DNA of 34,433 bases from an uncultured Sulfitobacter sp. (GTDB lineage Bacteria > Pseudomonadota > Alphaproteobacteria > Rhodobacterales > Rhodobacteraceae), in assembly GCA_938003685.1 (NCBI GenBank), contig CALKXT010000020.1, positions 1 to 34,433 of the forward strand, written 5' to 3'. A program made the position numbers and the translations under genes. Shown in pieces: positions 17,368 to 26,922 of this stretch (positions within the stretch are counted from its first letter, which is position 1; each line of letters begins with the position of its first letter). The notes under the pieces are model-generated. The model did no database searches. It was not told the DNA's origin and saw only the letters and a list, made by a program, of their open reading frames with translations.

Positions 17368-18204
17368 ATGACACCCATTCGCATTTCATCATTTTCGTCA
17401 AACGGCACGGGTGGAAACCCTGCTGGTGTTGTCATTTCTGACATGTTGCCTGACGCAGATCAGATGCAAAAGATCGCCGCAGACTTGGGATATTCCGAGA
17501 CTGCCTTTGCCGCGCCAGAGGGCGATGCATGGCGCGTCCGGTATTATGCCCCTGTAGGTGAGGTCGCGTTTTGTGGTCATGCAACAATCGCTCTGGGTGC
17601 TGCTCTGGGTGCGCAAAACGGGGCAGGACGGTTTGATCTGAACTTACGTGATGCGCAGATCAGTGTTGAGGCGATGCAAAATGGCGACACTTGGGCCGCA
17701 GCGCTACAATCCCCTGAAACGTGGTCAAAACCTTTGCCAGAGGCGGTGCGCGCAGGGCTATTAGATTTATTTGGTCTCTCAGAGGATGATCTTGATCTGG
17801 CAGTGCCACCAACGCTGGCTTTTGCCGGTGTACAGCACGGGGTTATCGCGTTGAAAGAACGGTCAACATTAGCTCAGATGTCTTATCCCTTTGATGCAAT
17901 GCGAGACCTGATGCTGGAACACCAACTGGTGACGGTCAGTTTGTTGCACCAGAACGGACCACGCAGCTTTGATGCCCGCAATGCCTTTGCAAGCGGCGGT
18001 GTGGTTGAAGACCCCGCAACGGGCGCTGCGGCTGCGGCATTGGGCGGTGCGTTGGTCGATATGAACTTTGATGGCTTGCAAGACGGCGGGTCGTTCAACA
18101 TCATCCAAGGTGCGGACATGGACATGCCTTCGGCATTGCGTGTTGACGTTACAGGCGTGCCCAGTGAGTCGGTGCGTGTCAGTGGCTCGGTGCGTTGGAT
18201 GTAA
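17368..18204 (+). CDS. PhzF-family isomerase-like protein
   Basis: A 278-residue protein with the duplicated diaminopimelate-epimerase-type fold of the PhzF family. The family markers are the N-terminal F-S-x-x-G-x-GGNPAGVV, the catalytic glutamate in YSETAF, GEVAFCGHAT, and VVEDPATGAAAAALGGAL in the second half. Members isomerise or epimerise small acids; the substrate here is unknown. No phenazine genes are nearby, so a role in phenazine synthesis is unlikely. An AGAGG site lies 7 bases before the ATG. The 97-base gap upstream contains the 6-base hairpin ATCACT/AGTGAT at 17274-17288 just after the PBP stop. Confidence 0.85.
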   Translation: MTPIRISSFSSNGTGGNPAGVVISDMLPDADQMQKIAADLGYSETAFAAPEGDAWRVRYYAPVGEVAFCGHATIALGAALGAQNGAGRFDLNLRDAQISVEAMQNGDTWAAALQSPETWSKPLPEAVRAGLLDLFGLSEDDLDLAVPPTLAFAGVQHGVIALKERSTLAQMSYPFDAMRDLMLEHQLVTVSLLHQNGPRSFDARNAFASGGVVEDPATGAAAAALGGALVDMNFDGLQDGGSFNIIQGADMDMPSALRVDVTGVPSESVRVSGSVRWM

Positions 18205-18362
18205 GGCTTTTGACGCAATCTCCGTTTGTCACGCCACAGTCGTAACTTTCTAGAAAACGAGGAATGGAAATTTATCAGTAATGCCACTATGGCTGTACTG
18301 TGCCGAATATGGCGGGGATGCCGCTGTGTTCAATTGTGGCCATGAGTTTTGGAAAGATACCG

Positions 18363-20099
18363 ATGCGCGACGAAGTGTTAAAACGCGGACAAGATGAAAT
18401 GCGCGCCGTGCGCAAACGCAGCCGCATGTTGTATTGGACGGTCGGTTTGTTCAGTTTGTTTGCGAACCTGCTGATGCTCACTGGTCCGATGTATATGTTG
18501 CAGGTCTATGACCGTGTGCTTGGATCTGGATCTGCAGAAACACTGATCGCGCTATCGATCTTGGTGGTTTTTCTATACGCGACCATGGGGATTCTGGATT
18601 ACACCCGTGGGCGGATCATGGCGCGCGTCGGTGCACGGTTTCAGGCCGATTTGGACCGCAGGGTGTTTGATGCGGTTGTCCGTAAATCGGCAGTTGCGCC
18701 TGATATTAAAACCAACGCGGGTTTGGCCGATTTGGAATCTGTTCAGCGTTTGATCACCTCACCTGTGTTGATGGCGGCGTTTGACATACCTTGGACGCCG
18801 ATTTTCTTTGCTGCGATATTCTTGTTTCATCCAATGCTGGGATGGTTGGCTGTCGGTGGCGCTGTGGTTTTGATCGCGATTACCTTTGCCAACCAAATGT
18901 TGTCGCGCGGCAGCCAAATGCGTGCCGGAATTGCGGGTCAATCAGCCACGGCAATCTCTGATCAAATCAGGACTGAGGCAGAAATGGTGCAGGCGATGGG
19001 GATGCGCGATGCAGCTTTCGCGCGTTGGCAAACCGCACGCGGTGAAGCATTAGAACAGCAAGTGCGTGCCACTGACGTGGGTGGTACATTTACTTCAATG
19101 ACCAAAACGCTGCGGTTGTTTTTGCAATCCGCGATGTTGGGGTTAGGTGCATGGCTGGTCTTGCAAGGGAAAATGACACCGGGCGCGATGATTGCGGGAT
19201 CAATTCTGTTGGGGCGCGCACTTGCGCCCGTAGAAATGGCCTTGAACCAATGGCCCATTGTGCAACGGGGCCGCGTTGGATGGGAAAATCTTGCGCTACT
19301 CTTGGGCGCTGTGCCGCCAGAAATGGCGCGGACAACTCTGCCTGAACCTCGCGCCAAACTGGTCGCTAAAGGGCTGACTGTGGTACCTCCCGGCGAAAAG
19401 CAAGCCTCGCTCAAATCGGTCAACTTTGTTGTTGAACCGGGGCAGGCTGTTGGCATCATCGGGCCTTCTGGTTCTGGCAAATCAACCTTGGCGCGGACAT
19501 TAATGGGCGTTTGGCCACCTGCGGGCGGGTATGTGCGCTTGGACGGGGCATCGCTGGATCAATACGGGCCCGAAGTTTTGGGCCGCCACATTGGATACCT
19601 GCCGCAGCGGGTACAGCTTTTTGATGGCAGTATTGCTGAGAATATCGCACGTCTGTCGGGTCAGCCTGATGATGAAAAAGTTGTCGCCGCTGCCAAGATG
19701 GCTGCTGCGCATGAAATGATCCTTGAGTTGCCGCAAGGCTATGATACGCAAATTCGATCTGGACAGGTACGACTGTCAGGTGGTCAGATGCAGCGTATCG
19801 GCCTAGCTCGCGCGCTCTATGATGATCCGGTGATTGTTGTGTTGGATGAACCGAATTCAAATCTTGATAACATCGGATCACAGGCCTTGAACCATGCCAT
19901 TCGGCAGATGAAAGCAGATCAGCGGTCGGTTTTAATCATGGCGCACCGTCCTGCTGCAATCCAAGAATGTGACACGTTGCTGGTGTTAGATGGCGGCATG
20001 CGCATGGCCTTTGGCCCCAAAGATGAGGTGCTGGCAGGCATGGTGAAAAATCACAAGCAAATACAAACAGCCCCCGTAAACGCAGGCGGTGTCACATGA
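18363..20099 (+). CDS. Type I secretion system ABC transporter, PrtD-like
   Basis: About 578 residues. The inner-membrane permease/ATPase of a type I secretion system. A membrane domain (about 25-300) is followed by a nucleotide-binding domain with Walker [10 protein letters not shown] starting at G367, signature LSGGQMQR, Walker B with D495-E496 and the switch histidine in MAHRPAA. There is no N-terminal C39 peptidase domain, as in PrtD/AprD-type exporters of RTX proteins. I favour the ATG at 18363 (GGAAAG 7 bases upstream); in-frame starts at 18342 and GTG 18300 exist. A perfect TTTCTAGAAA palindrome is at 18247-18256. The gene overlaps its fusion-protein partner by 4 bases. No substrate or outer-membrane channel is encoded in the window. 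Confidence 0.88.
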   Translation: MRDEVLKRGQDEMRAVRKRSRMLYWTVGLFSLFANLLMLTGPMYMLQVYDRVLGSGSAETLIALSILVVFLYATMGILDYTRGRIMARVGARFQADLDRRVFDAVVRKSAVAPDIKTNAGLADLESVQRLITSPVLMAAFDIPWTPIFFAAIFLFHPMLGWLAVGGAVVLIAITFANQMLSRGSQMRAGIAGQSATAISDQIRTEAEMVQAMGMRDAAFARWQTARGEALEQQVRATDVGGTFTSMTKTLRLFLQSAMLGLGAWLVLQGKMTPGAMIAGSILLGRALAPVEMALNQWPIVQRGRVGWENLALLLGAVPPEMARTTLPEPRAKLVAKGLTVVPPGEKQASLKSVNFVVEPGQAVGIIGPSGSGKSTLARTLMGVWPPAGGYVRLDGASLDQYGPEVLGRHIGYLPQRVQLFDGSIAENIARLSGQPDDEKVVAAAKMAAAHEMILELPQGYDTQIRSGQVRLSGGQMQRIGLARALYDDPVIVVLDEPNSNLDNIGSQALNHAIRQMKADQRSVLIMAHRPAAIQECDTLLVLDGGMRMAFGPKDEVLAGMVKNHKQIQTAPVNAGGVT

Positions 20100-21406
20100 G
20101 CGAGGCACCTGACAAGCGTTGGTCTGCAAAAACTCCGGTGATCATCGGATTCTTTGGGTTGTTGTTGCTGTTTGGTGGTTTTGGCACCTGGGCTGTTACC
20201 ACACAAATTGCTGGCGCTGTCGTTGCGTCCGGGCGCATCGAGGTCGATCGTAATCGTCAGATTGTGCAGCATGAAAAGGGCGGTGTGGTCGCAACCATCA
20301 TGGTGGATGAAGGCGATACAGTTGCAGCAGGGGAAATACTGATCCAGCTAGATCCACAGGCGCAAGCATCGCAACTTGCTATTGCCGAGGGTCAGCTTTT
20401 TGAACTGATGGCGCGGCGCGGCCGACTGGAAGCGCAGCGCGACGAAAGTGATACAATCGTCTTTGAAGAAGAACTGATTGCTGCGGGTGCCTCTAACCCT
20501 GATTTACAAGAATTGATGGACGGTCAGCGCAACCTGTTTGAAGCGCGCACCGCATCTATTGCGCAAGAGATTGAACAGCTTGGCAAACGTCGCGAGCAAA
20601 TTGGCTCTCAAATCGCTGGAGTCGAAGCGCAAGAAGTTTCACTGGGACGACAGCTTGAATTGATTGAAGAAGAGTTGGGCAATCAACAATCGTTGCTTGA
20701 TCGTGGTTTGGCGCAGGCTGCAACGGTGCTGGGTTTGCAACGCGAACAGGCACGCTTGCGCGGTCAGATCGGTGAATTGGCCGCGACCAAGGCGCAAGCT
20801 GAGGGCCGTGTCACTGAAACCGACATCGAAATTCTGAAATTGGGCACCGCAGGGCGCGAAGAGGCGATCACACGTCTACGCGATCTGCGGTATCGTGAAT
20901 TAGAACTCGTCGAACAGCGTAGTGCCGTGAAGGCCGAGATTGAGCGACTTAGCATCCGTGCGCCCGTTTCCGGCATCGTCTATGGCATGCAGGTTCAAAC
21001 ACCGCGGTCTGTTGTACGTGCCGCCGAACCGCTGCTATATTTGGTGCCCCAAGACCGTCCTTTGGTGATTGCCGCGCGGGTAAGCCCGATCAATGTGGAT
21101 CAGATTGTCGTGGGCCAGCAGGTTAACCTGCGTATGTCTGCATTAGACCAACGCACAACCCCTGAACTGGTGGGGCAGGTGATGCAAATCTCTGCTGATG
21201 CGATCGAGGAACAGCAGACAGGACAATCGTATTTCCGGGCAGAGATTGCCCTGAACCCAGGTGAATTGGAAAAATTGGCTGAGGGCATCATTTTGTTGCC
21301 CGGTATGCCAGTTGAAGCGTTTATTAGGACAGGTGATCGATCCCCAATGGCATATTTGATCAAGCCGATGGCAGATTATTTTGCGCGCGCTTTCCGCGAA
21401 AGCTAA
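20096..21406 (+). CDS. Type I secretion membrane fusion protein, HlyD family
   Basis: A 436-residue periplasmic adaptor that joins the ABC exporter to a TolC-type channel. A single membrane anchor lies at about residues 15-37, with a short cytoplasmic N-terminus. A biotinyl/lipoyl-like hairpin ([15 protein letters not shown]) follows, then a long Glu/Gln/Ala-rich coiled coil (about 95-285). The second half of the lipoyl domain is at [14 protein letters not shown] beta-barrel region follows to about 425. The ATG overlaps the ATPase stop (ATGA), typical of co-translated prtD-prtE-like pairs. Confidence 0.9.
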   Translation: MSEAPDKRWSAKTPVIIGFFGLLLLFGGFGTWAVTTQIAGAVVASGRIEVDRNRQIVQHEKGGVVATIMVDEGDTVAAGEILIQLDPQAQASQLAIAEGQLFELMARRGRLEAQRDESDTIVFEEELIAAGASNPDLQELMDGQRNLFEARTASIAQEIEQLGKRREQIGSQIAGVEAQEVSLGRQLELIEEELGNQQSLLDRGLAQAATVLGLQREQARLRGQIGELAATKAQAEGRVTETDIEILKLGTAGREEAITRLRDLRYRELELVEQRSAVKAEIERLSIRAPVSGIVYGMQVQTPRSVVRAAEPLLYLVPQDRPLVIAARVSPINVDQIVVGQQVNLRMSALDQRTTPELVGQVMQISADAIEEQQTGQSYFRAEIALNPGELEKLAEGIILLPGMPVEAFIRTGDRSPMAYLIKPMADYFARAFRES

Positions 21407-21478
21407 GTCTCGCCTCTTTTCGTTTCTGCCCATCCCGGGTAGCGTTCAAAAAACCTTACTGTTCAAAGGAACACCGCA

Positions 21479-21937
21479 ATGAGCATTACAGTACGTTTGA
21501 CTGAACTTGGCGTAACACTGCCTGACGCGCCAGCGCCTGCGGCAAATTACGTGCCGTTCGTTCAGGTTGGCGATATCGTCTATGTTTCGGGCCAAATTTC
21601 CAGCGGTCCAGACGGTATGATCAAGGGTAAGTTGGGTGCTGACATGGAAACTGATGCCGGTGCGGCAGCAGCCAAAGCCTGTGCAATCAGCCTGTTGGCG
21701 CAAGTCAAGGCGGCCTGTGACGGTGATATCGAACGTCTGGTGCGTGTGATCAAACTGACTGGCTTTGTGAATTCGACGTCTGATTTCACAGATCAACCTA
21801 AGGTGATCAACGGCGCGTCTGATTTTCTGGCGGAGGCGCTGGGCGATAAGGGGCGTCATTCGCGTTCTGCGGTGTCTGCTGCGTCACTGCCTTTTGGTGT
21901 GGCCGTAGAAATCGAAGGTATATTCCAAGTTAAATGA
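21479..21937 (+). CDS. RidA family protein (YjgF group)
   Basis: A 152-residue protein of the RidA/YjgF superfamily, which hydrolyses reactive enamine/imine intermediates released by PLP enzymes. The sequence has GDIVYVSGQI near residue 40, then the GFVNSTSDF stretch typical of the longer subgroup. The arginine in RHSRSAVSAASLPFG is at the place of the substrate-binding arginine of RidA. It is slightly longer than the 128-residue prototype, so deaminase activity on classic substrates is not assured. An AAGGA site lies before the ATG. Its stop overlaps the next gene (ATGA). Confidence 0.88.
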   Translation: MSITVRLTELGVTLPDAPAPAANYVPFVQVGDIVYVSGQISSGPDGMIKGKLGADMETDAGAAAAKACAISLLAQVKAACDGDIERLVRVIKLTGFVNSTSDFTDQPKVINGASDFLAEALGDKGRHSRSAVSAASLPFGVAVEIEGIFQVK

Positions 21938-22695
21938 TCCTGCCCCGCGCCTTTTATGATGTGCCTATGGCGCATCGCGCGTTGCATGACGTCAAAGATG
22001 GCCGCCCGGAAAATAGCCGTGCGGCCATTCATGCCGCAATTGCTGCTGGGTATGGTATTGAGATTGATGTGCAGCTCAGTTCAGACGATGCAGCGATGGT
22101 ATTTCACGACTACGCGCTTGAGCGGTTAACTGGTGAAAAAGGCATGGTTCGGACCTGTATGGCCAGTCAGCTGGCACACATTCAGCTGACCGGTGGCAAC
22201 GAAGGCATCCCAACATTGCCAGAGGTATTGGACATCGTTGCTGGACGTGTGCCGTTGGTTATCGAACTCAAAGATCAAGACGGCGCGATGGGACCAAATA
22301 TCGGCCCTTTGGAGCAGGCGACGGCAGATGCCGTGCAAGGGTATCATGGTGACATCGCGGTTATGTCGTTCAACCCTCATGCCGTTGCGCGGATGTCCGA
22401 TTTATTGCCGCATGTCCCGCGCGGATTGGTCACAAGTGCCTATCGCTATGACGATTGGCCGTTGAGTAAAACAACCTGCGATCATCTACGCGCCATTCCA
22501 GATTATGATCGCGTTGGTGCGTGTTTTATCAGTCATGAGGTTGATGATCTGGCTACACCTCGCGTCGCCGCCCTAAAATCAGCAGGTGCAATGATCTGTT
22601 GCTGGACGGTGCGCAGTGCAGAGCAAGAAGCGCGAGCACGCCAATTTGCCGACAATATTACCTTTGAAGGGTACAGTGCGGCGCTTGCCGCTTGA
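21934..22695 (+). CDS. Glycerophosphodiester phosphodiesterase
   Basis: A 253-residue GDPD TIM-barrel enzyme, which releases glycerol 3-phosphate from deacylated phospholipids. Catalytic motifs are AHRALHD with PENSRAA (the HR and ENT boxes), EIDVQLS (metal ligands Glu and Asp) and VFHDYALERLT (the second histidine). ELKDQD later supplies another metal-site acid. No signal peptide is visible, so it is cytoplasmic. The ATG at 21934 overlaps the RidA stop; the ATG at residue 12 would remove a non-conserved start and is also possible. Confidence 0.9.
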   Translation: MILPRAFYDVPMAHRALHDVKDGRPENSRAAIHAAIAAGYGIEIDVQLSSDDAAMVFHDYALERLTGEKGMVRTCMASQLAHIQLTGGNEGIPTLPEVLDIVAGRVPLVIELKDQDGAMGPNIGPLEQATADAVQGYHGDIAVMSFNPHAVARMSDLLPHVPRGLVTSAYRYDDWPLSKTTCDHLRAIPDYDRVGACFISHEVDDLATPRVAALKSAGAMICCWTVRSAEQEARARQFADNITFEGYSAALAA

Positions 22696-22740
22696 TCCGG
22701 CGCTGCAAAGCCACAGATAAGGCAATGAGGCAGGATAAAT

Positions 22741-23928
22741 ATGAGCGCACAAGAAGTTGAGATCAGAGTGGTATCCAATCTGGCCGATATTGGGCAGGCC
22801 AGTTGGGATGCTTGCGCTTGTCCTGAGGCGCAAAATGGTGCGCGTGCCAAAGATCCATTTACCACATACCGCTTTCTGTCTGCGCTTGAACAAAGCGGCA
22901 GTGTTGGAACTGGTACGGGGTGGCAACCGCAATACTTGACGGCTTGGGTCGCGGGACAGGTGATTGGTGTGGCTCCGATGTATGTGAAGTCACATTCACA
23001 AGGCGAATACATTTTTGACCACAATTGGGCGCATGCCTATGAACGCTCAGGCGGGCGATATTACCCTAAATTGCAGATCGCTGTACCGCATACACCTGCA
23101 ACCGGCAGACGGTTTTTAACACGACCCGGTTTTGAAGAAACCGGAATGGCGGCACTGGTGCAAGGTGCTGTGCAGCTGACCGAGAATAACAATCTATCAT
23201 CACTGCATGTCACTTTCTGCACGGAAGCGGAGGCAGAAACAGCCAAACAATTGGGCATGATGGCGCGCAAGAGTCAGCAGTTTCATTGGCGCAACGAGGG
23301 GTACGCAGATTTTGACGACTTCCTTGGTAGTCTCAATTCGCGCAAACGCAAAAATATCCGCAAGGAACGCATCACGGCACGGGGCTTTGGTGGGCAAATC
23401 GAGACCTTTACGGGCGATCAAATTGAACCAGAGCACTGGGATGCCTTTTGGCAGTTCTACCAAGATACTGGCGCGCGCAAATGGGGCACGCCGTATCTGA
23501 CGCGTGCGTTTTTTGATGTGGCTCAGGAAACCCTGCGTGATGATATCGCACTGGTGCTAGCGCGCCGTGACGGACGATGGGTGGCCGGAGCGTTGAACTT
23601 TATCGGGGCCGATGCGCTGTATGGGCGCTATTGGGGCTGCGCTGAACATCACCCCTGCCTGCATTTCGAACTTTGCTATTATCAAGCTATTGATATTGCC
23701 ATTGCGCGCGGCCTCAGCACAGTCGAGGCAGGTGCGCAGGGCGAACACAAACTTGCACGCGGGTATTTGCCGACGCCGACTTGGTCCTTGCATTGGATGC
23801 GCGACGCTGGTTTTGCGAATGCAGTTGGCGACTACCTTGAGGCGGAACGCGCCGCCGTTGATGAAGAAATCGAGATTTTGACAGATTACGGGCCGTTCAA
23901 ACGTGCCCAGATTGAGGAGCAGGAATGA
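22741..23928 (+). CDS. FemAB/GNAT-like N-acyltransferase (COG3146 type)
   Basis: A 395-residue cytoplasmic protein resembling the predicted N-acyltransferases of the peptidoglycan-biosynthesis-like group (PF04339, formerly DUF482). Seen features are the early [13 protein letters not shown] stretch, an [13 protein letters not shown] basic segment in the middle, [17 protein letters not shown], and the late [17 protein letters not shown] segment, all characteristic of that group as I recall it. The enzyme presumably transfers an acyl or aminoacyl group; the substrate is unknown. An AGGA site lies 7 bases before the ATG. Its stop overlaps the pterin dehydratase gene by 4 bases. Confidence 0.82.
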   Translation: MSAQEVEIRVVSNLADIGQASWDACACPEAQNGARAKDPFTTYRFLSALEQSGSVGTGTGWQPQYLTAWVAGQVIGVAPMYVKSHSQGEYIFDHNWAHAYERSGGRYYPKLQIAVPHTPATGRRFLTRPGFEETGMAALVQGAVQLTENNNLSSLHVTFCTEAEAETAKQLGMMARKSQQFHWRNEGYADFDDFLGSLNSRKRKNIRKERITARGFGGQIETFTGDQIEPEHWDAFWQFYQDTGARKWGTPYLTRAFFDVAQETLRDDIALVLARRDGRWVAGALNFIGADALYGRYWGCAEHHPCLHFELCYYQAIDIAIARGLSTVEAGAQGEHKLARGYLPTPTWSLHWMRDAGFANAVGDYLEAERAAVDEEIEILTDYGPFKRAQIEEQE

Positions 23929-24233
23929 CTGAGCGCTTAAGTGATGAAACCCGCAAGACCGTTTTACAGCCCTTGTTTGATACCGGTTGGCAGATGGAAG
24001 AAGGCCGCGATGCCATTCACAAGACCTTTAAGTTCAAAGATTTTGCGGACGCGTTTGGCTGGATGACTCGCGCGGCAATATGGGCAGAAAAGTGGAATCA
24101 CCATCCTGAATGGTCCAATATTTACAATAAGGTAAATGTGATTTTGATCACTCACGATGTTGATGGATTAAGTGCGCTTGATGCTAAGCTCGCGCGCAAA
24201 ATGGACGGGCTCTTTGAGCCAAAGAAAGACTGA
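23925..24233 (+). CDS. phhB: 4a-hydroxytetrahydrobiopterin dehydratase
   Basis: A 102-residue pterin-4a-carbinolamine dehydratase. It regenerates the quinonoid pterin cofactor after aromatic amino acid hydroxylation. The family signature is intact: [11 protein letters not shown], with the histidine pair that binds the pterin, followed by [16 protein letters not shown]. No phenylalanine hydroxylase is encoded in the window, so its partner is unknown; some bacterial members have been tied to other pterin or molybdopterin functions. The ATG overlaps the stop of the acyltransferase gene. Confidence 0.93.
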   Translation: MTERLSDETRKTVLQPLFDTGWQMEEGRDAIHKTFKFKDFADAFGWMTRAAIWAEKWNHHPEWSNIYNKVNVILITHDVDGLSALDAKLARKMDGLFEPKKD

Positions 24234-24243
24234 CTGAAGAGAT

Positions 24244-25089
24244 ATGCAGGATTTATTGAATACTGAACTTTGGCAGGGCAAGACCGTTGCCGATTTGCTG
24301 ACACTTGAGGTTTTGGCCAGCGCCGCAGGCTCCGTTTTAGGTGCGATTGCGATCTTATTTGTTGGCTGGGTTGTTTCCGCGTGGCTGCAACGGCGCGTGC
24401 AGAAACTTGGGGAAAAGCATAAACATCTGGACGAGATGTTATTCGATTTTCTCGCCTCGATCGTACGCTATGTCATTCTCGGCTTTACGGTTTTGTTTGT
24501 CTTGAACACATTTGGTGTTCAAACAACGTCAGTAGTTGCGATCATCGGTGCTGCCGGTTTGGCGATTGGTTTGGCCTTGCAAGGCACACTGTCGAATGTT
24601 GCGGCGGGTGTGATGTTGATCATGTTCCGCCCTGTCAAGATCGGTGATTTTGTCGATATTGGGGGCCAAATGGGGACCGTCAAACAGATCAGCCTAAACT
24701 TCACTGAACTGGCTGACCTCAGCAATGTGCAGGTCATAGTGCCGAATTCACAGGTTTGGGGTAATGTGATCACCAATTATTCGGTCAACAAAACCCGCCG
24801 TGCGGAATGGACCTTTGGGGTGGGCTATGGTGCTAATCTGAAAACAGCCGAAGGTATCATCCTTGAGACCATCATGGCGGATGAGCGTGCACATTCTGAT
24901 CCTGCACCGTTCATCCAGGTGACGAACCTTGGTGAGAGTTCGGTTGATTTCATGGTGCGGGTCTGGTGCGCATCTGGTGATTATTTTGTCTTTAAGGCGG
25001 ATATGACCCGGCAGGTCAAAGAAGCACTTGATGCTGGTGGTATCGATATCCCATACCCAACCCGTACTATTGTACAAGCGGCGGAATAA
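24244..25089 (+). CDS. mscS: Small-conductance mechanosensitive channel, MscS family
   Basis: A 281-residue inner-membrane channel that opens under membrane tension to release osmolytes. Three membrane segments are visible at about 28-50, 77-98 and 102-135. The last contains the pore helix pattern GAAGLAIGLALQGTLSNVAAG with alternating Gly and Ala. The beta domain opens with FRPVKIGDFVDIGGQMGTV. The PNSQVWGNVITNYS segment and the C-terminal alpha/beta domain complete the family layout. It is 10 bases after the pterin dehydratase gene. A bidirectional terminator follows. Confidence 0.93.
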   Translation: MQDLLNTELWQGKTVADLLTLEVLASAAGSVLGAIAILFVGWVVSAWLQRRVQKLGEKHKHLDEMLFDFLASIVRYVILGFTVLFVLNTFGVQTTSVVAIIGAAGLAIGLALQGTLSNVAAGVMLIMFRPVKIGDFVDIGGQMGTVKQISLNFTELADLSNVQVIVPNSQVWGNVITNYSVNKTRRAEWTFGVGYGANLKTAEGIILETIMADERAHSDPAPFIQVTNLGESSVDFMVRVWCASGDYFVFKADMTRQVKEALDAGGIDIPYPTRTIVQAAE

Positions 25090-25095
25090 TACCGT

Positions 25096-25130
25096 AAAAA
25101 GGTCAGGCCAATGCGTTGGCCTGACCTAGT
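25096..25130. terminator. Bidirectional rho-independent terminator
   Basis: A perfect 12-base stem (AGGTCAGGCCAA with TTGGCCTGACCT, 25100-25111 and 25116-25127) with a TGCG loop. Five A bases precede it and a T-rich stretch follows, so it can stop transcription from both mscS and the convergent peroxiredoxin gene. Confidence 0.88.
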
Positions 25131-25134
25131 TTCT

Positions 25135-25623
25135 TTACATGCTGTCGAGCAATGCTTCGCCGCCGGATACTTCGCACACGCCGGGGTTTTCTTCTTCTTG
25201 CAACAGCGTGACCTTGCCGTCGTCAACCAACATTGCATAACGCTTAGAACGCGCAATTAAGCCCGCTGGTGGGGCGTCAAAGTCCATGCCGATGGCTTTG
25301 GTGAATTCAGATGACGCATCTGCGAGCATTGTGATGCCTGCCTCTGTGGCACCTGTCGACTCGCCCCATGCTTTCATAACAAAGGGGTCGTTGCAGGATA
25401 CGCAGATAATCTCATCTACGCCCTTTGCGTCAAACTGGCCTTTGGTGCGCACAAAGCTGGGCACATGGGCCGAATGGCATGTGGGCGTGTACGCGCCCGG
25501 CACTGCAAACAAGACTACTTTACGGCCCTTCAGTTTGTCAGCCATGTTGACCGGCGCTGGTCCGTCAGCGCCCAATTCGACCAATGTGGCGTCGGGCAGG
25601 GTGTCCCCTTGAGATATTGTCAT
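25135..25623 (-). CDS. Peroxiredoxin, Prx5-like
   Basis: A 162-residue thiol peroxidase that reduces hydrogen peroxide and alkyl hydroperoxides. The peroxidatic cysteine is C49 in PGAYTPTCHSAH, the Prx5 signature. Further cysteines lie in CVSCNDPFV and near the C-terminus in NPGVCEVSGGE; the last could be the resolving cysteine. No fused glutaredoxin domain is present, so an external reductant is needed. The ATG at 25623 has AAAGG about 11 bases upstream. It is convergent with mscS and divergent from a ferredoxin-reductase-type flavoprotein across 90 bases. Confidence 0.9.
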   Translation of the reverse strand: MTISQGDTLPDATLVELGADGPAPVNMADKLKGRKVVLFAVPGAYTPTCHSAHVPSFVRTKGQFDAKGVDEIICVSCNDPFVMKAWGESTGATEAGITMLADASSEFTKAIGMDFDAPPAGLIARSKRYAMLVDDGKVTLLQEEENPGVCEVSGGEALLDSM

Positions 25624-25713
25624 GAGCTAGACCTTTCATGTCATTGCGTTTGCCTGTGCCAAGCATATAGGTTTCGCGCTAGGGTTCGACCAGTAATTTT
25701 GGGGAAAAGAAAC

Positions 25714-26922
25714 ATGCGTCATGTGGTTGTGATCGGGGCAGGGCAAGCAGGGTCATCTTGCGTTGCGAAATTACGCAATGGTGGGTTTGACGGGCGTGTG
25801 ACCTTGATTGGTGCAGAACCTGTACCGCCTTATCAACGCCCGCCGTTGTCCAAAGCGTATCTGATGGGCGACATGGCACTAGAGCGGTTATTTTTGCGAC
25901 CCGAAGCGTTTTACGGCGAACATGATATCGATCTCATGATGAATACGCATGTGGATGCGATTGATGTGAGCGCGCAGAGCATTTCAGTTCAGGGCATACA
26001 GATTGCCTATGATGAACTGGTATTAACCACAGGGTCGGTGCCACGTTATTTGCCCGCCAGCATTGGTGGCAATCTGGACGGTGTGCATGTGGTGCGTGAT
26101 CTGGCGGATGTGGATGCGATGGCACCGCGGTTTGTCGAAGGCGCAAAGGTTCTGATCGTTGGCGGCGGGTATATCGGCCTTGAAGCGGCATCGGTTGCCG
26201 CAAAGCTGGGGTTGCAGGTCACTCTGGTTGAGATGGCAGAACGTATTTTGCAACGTGTAGCCGCCCCAGAAACCAGCGATTTTTTCCGTGACCTACACAA
26301 AGGTCATGGCGTTGATATCCGCGAGGGTGTTGGCTTGGATCATTTACTGGGCGAGGGCGCTGTAAGCGGTGCGCGCCTTTCTGATGGCAGCGAAATTGAA
26401 GCAGATTTTGTGATTGTAGGTGTCGGCATCGCGCCGGGTGCCGCGCTGGCCGGCGCCGCTGGTATCGAGATTGAAAATGGTATCAAGACGGATGCGCAGG
26501 GCCGTACGTCTGCCCCGCATGTCTGGGCGGCAGGCGATTGTGCGTCGTTCCCCTATCGCGGTGGACGCATCCGGCTGGAATCGGTTCCAAACGCAATTGA
26601 TCAGGCGGAATGTGTGGCGGAAAACATCATGGGGACGGATAAAGCATATACCGCAAAGCCGTGGTTCTGGTCAGACCAGTATGATGTGAAATTGCAGATT
26701 GCGGGTCTGAACACAGGGTATGACCGGGTGATCACGCGCCGCACAGATGCGGATAGCGTGGCGTTTTGGTACTATCGTGGCAATGAATTACTGGCGGTTG
26801 ATGCAATGAACGATCCACGCGGGTTTATGGTGGGCAAGCGGCTGATTGAGGCAGGTAAATCACCTGATCCAGCATTGATCGAAAATCCCGAAACTGAATT
26901 GAAAGCACTGCTAAAACTGTGA
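25714..26922 (+). CDS. NAD(P)H-dependent ferredoxin/rubredoxin-type reductase
   Basis: A 402-residue FAD protein of the putidaredoxin/rhodocoxin reductase group. It passes electrons from NAD(P)H to a ferredoxin. The FAD-binding motif is VVIGAGQAGSS at the N-terminus. YQRPPLSKAYL is the characteristic stretch after it. The NAD(P)-binding motif GGGYIGLE starts at G150; the glutamate at E157 is compatible with NADH. The second FAD motif is VWAAGDCASF, and the C-terminal domain is present. A GGGGAAAAG ribosome site lies before 25714, which fixes the start over longer in-frame forms. No partner ferredoxin or P450 is in the window. The stop overlaps rsmD. Confidence 0.88.
   Translation: MRHVVVIGAGQAGSSCVAKLRNGGFDGRVTLIGAEPVPPYQRPPLSKAYLMGDMALERLFLRPEAFYGEHDIDLMMNTHVDAIDVSAQSISVQGIQIAYDELVLTTGSVPRYLPASIGGNLDGVHVVRDLADVDAMAPRFVEGAKVLIVGGGYIGLEAASVAAKLGLQVTLVEMAERILQRVAAPETSDFFRDLHKGHGVDIREGVGLDHLLGEGAVSGARLSDGSEIEADFVIVGVGIAPGAALAGAAGIEIENGIKTDAQGRTSAPHVWAAGDCASFPYRGGRIRLESVPNAIDQAECVAENIMGTDKAYTAKPWFWSDQYDVKLQIAGLNTGYDRVITRRTDADSVAFWYYRGNELLAVDAMNDPRGFMVGKRLIEAGKSPDPALIENPETELKALLKL

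Noticed and set aside
17368-18204. Phenazine biosynthesis role for the PhzF-like protein
   Set aside because: No other phenazine gene is present; the family is broad and most members are unrelated to phenazines.
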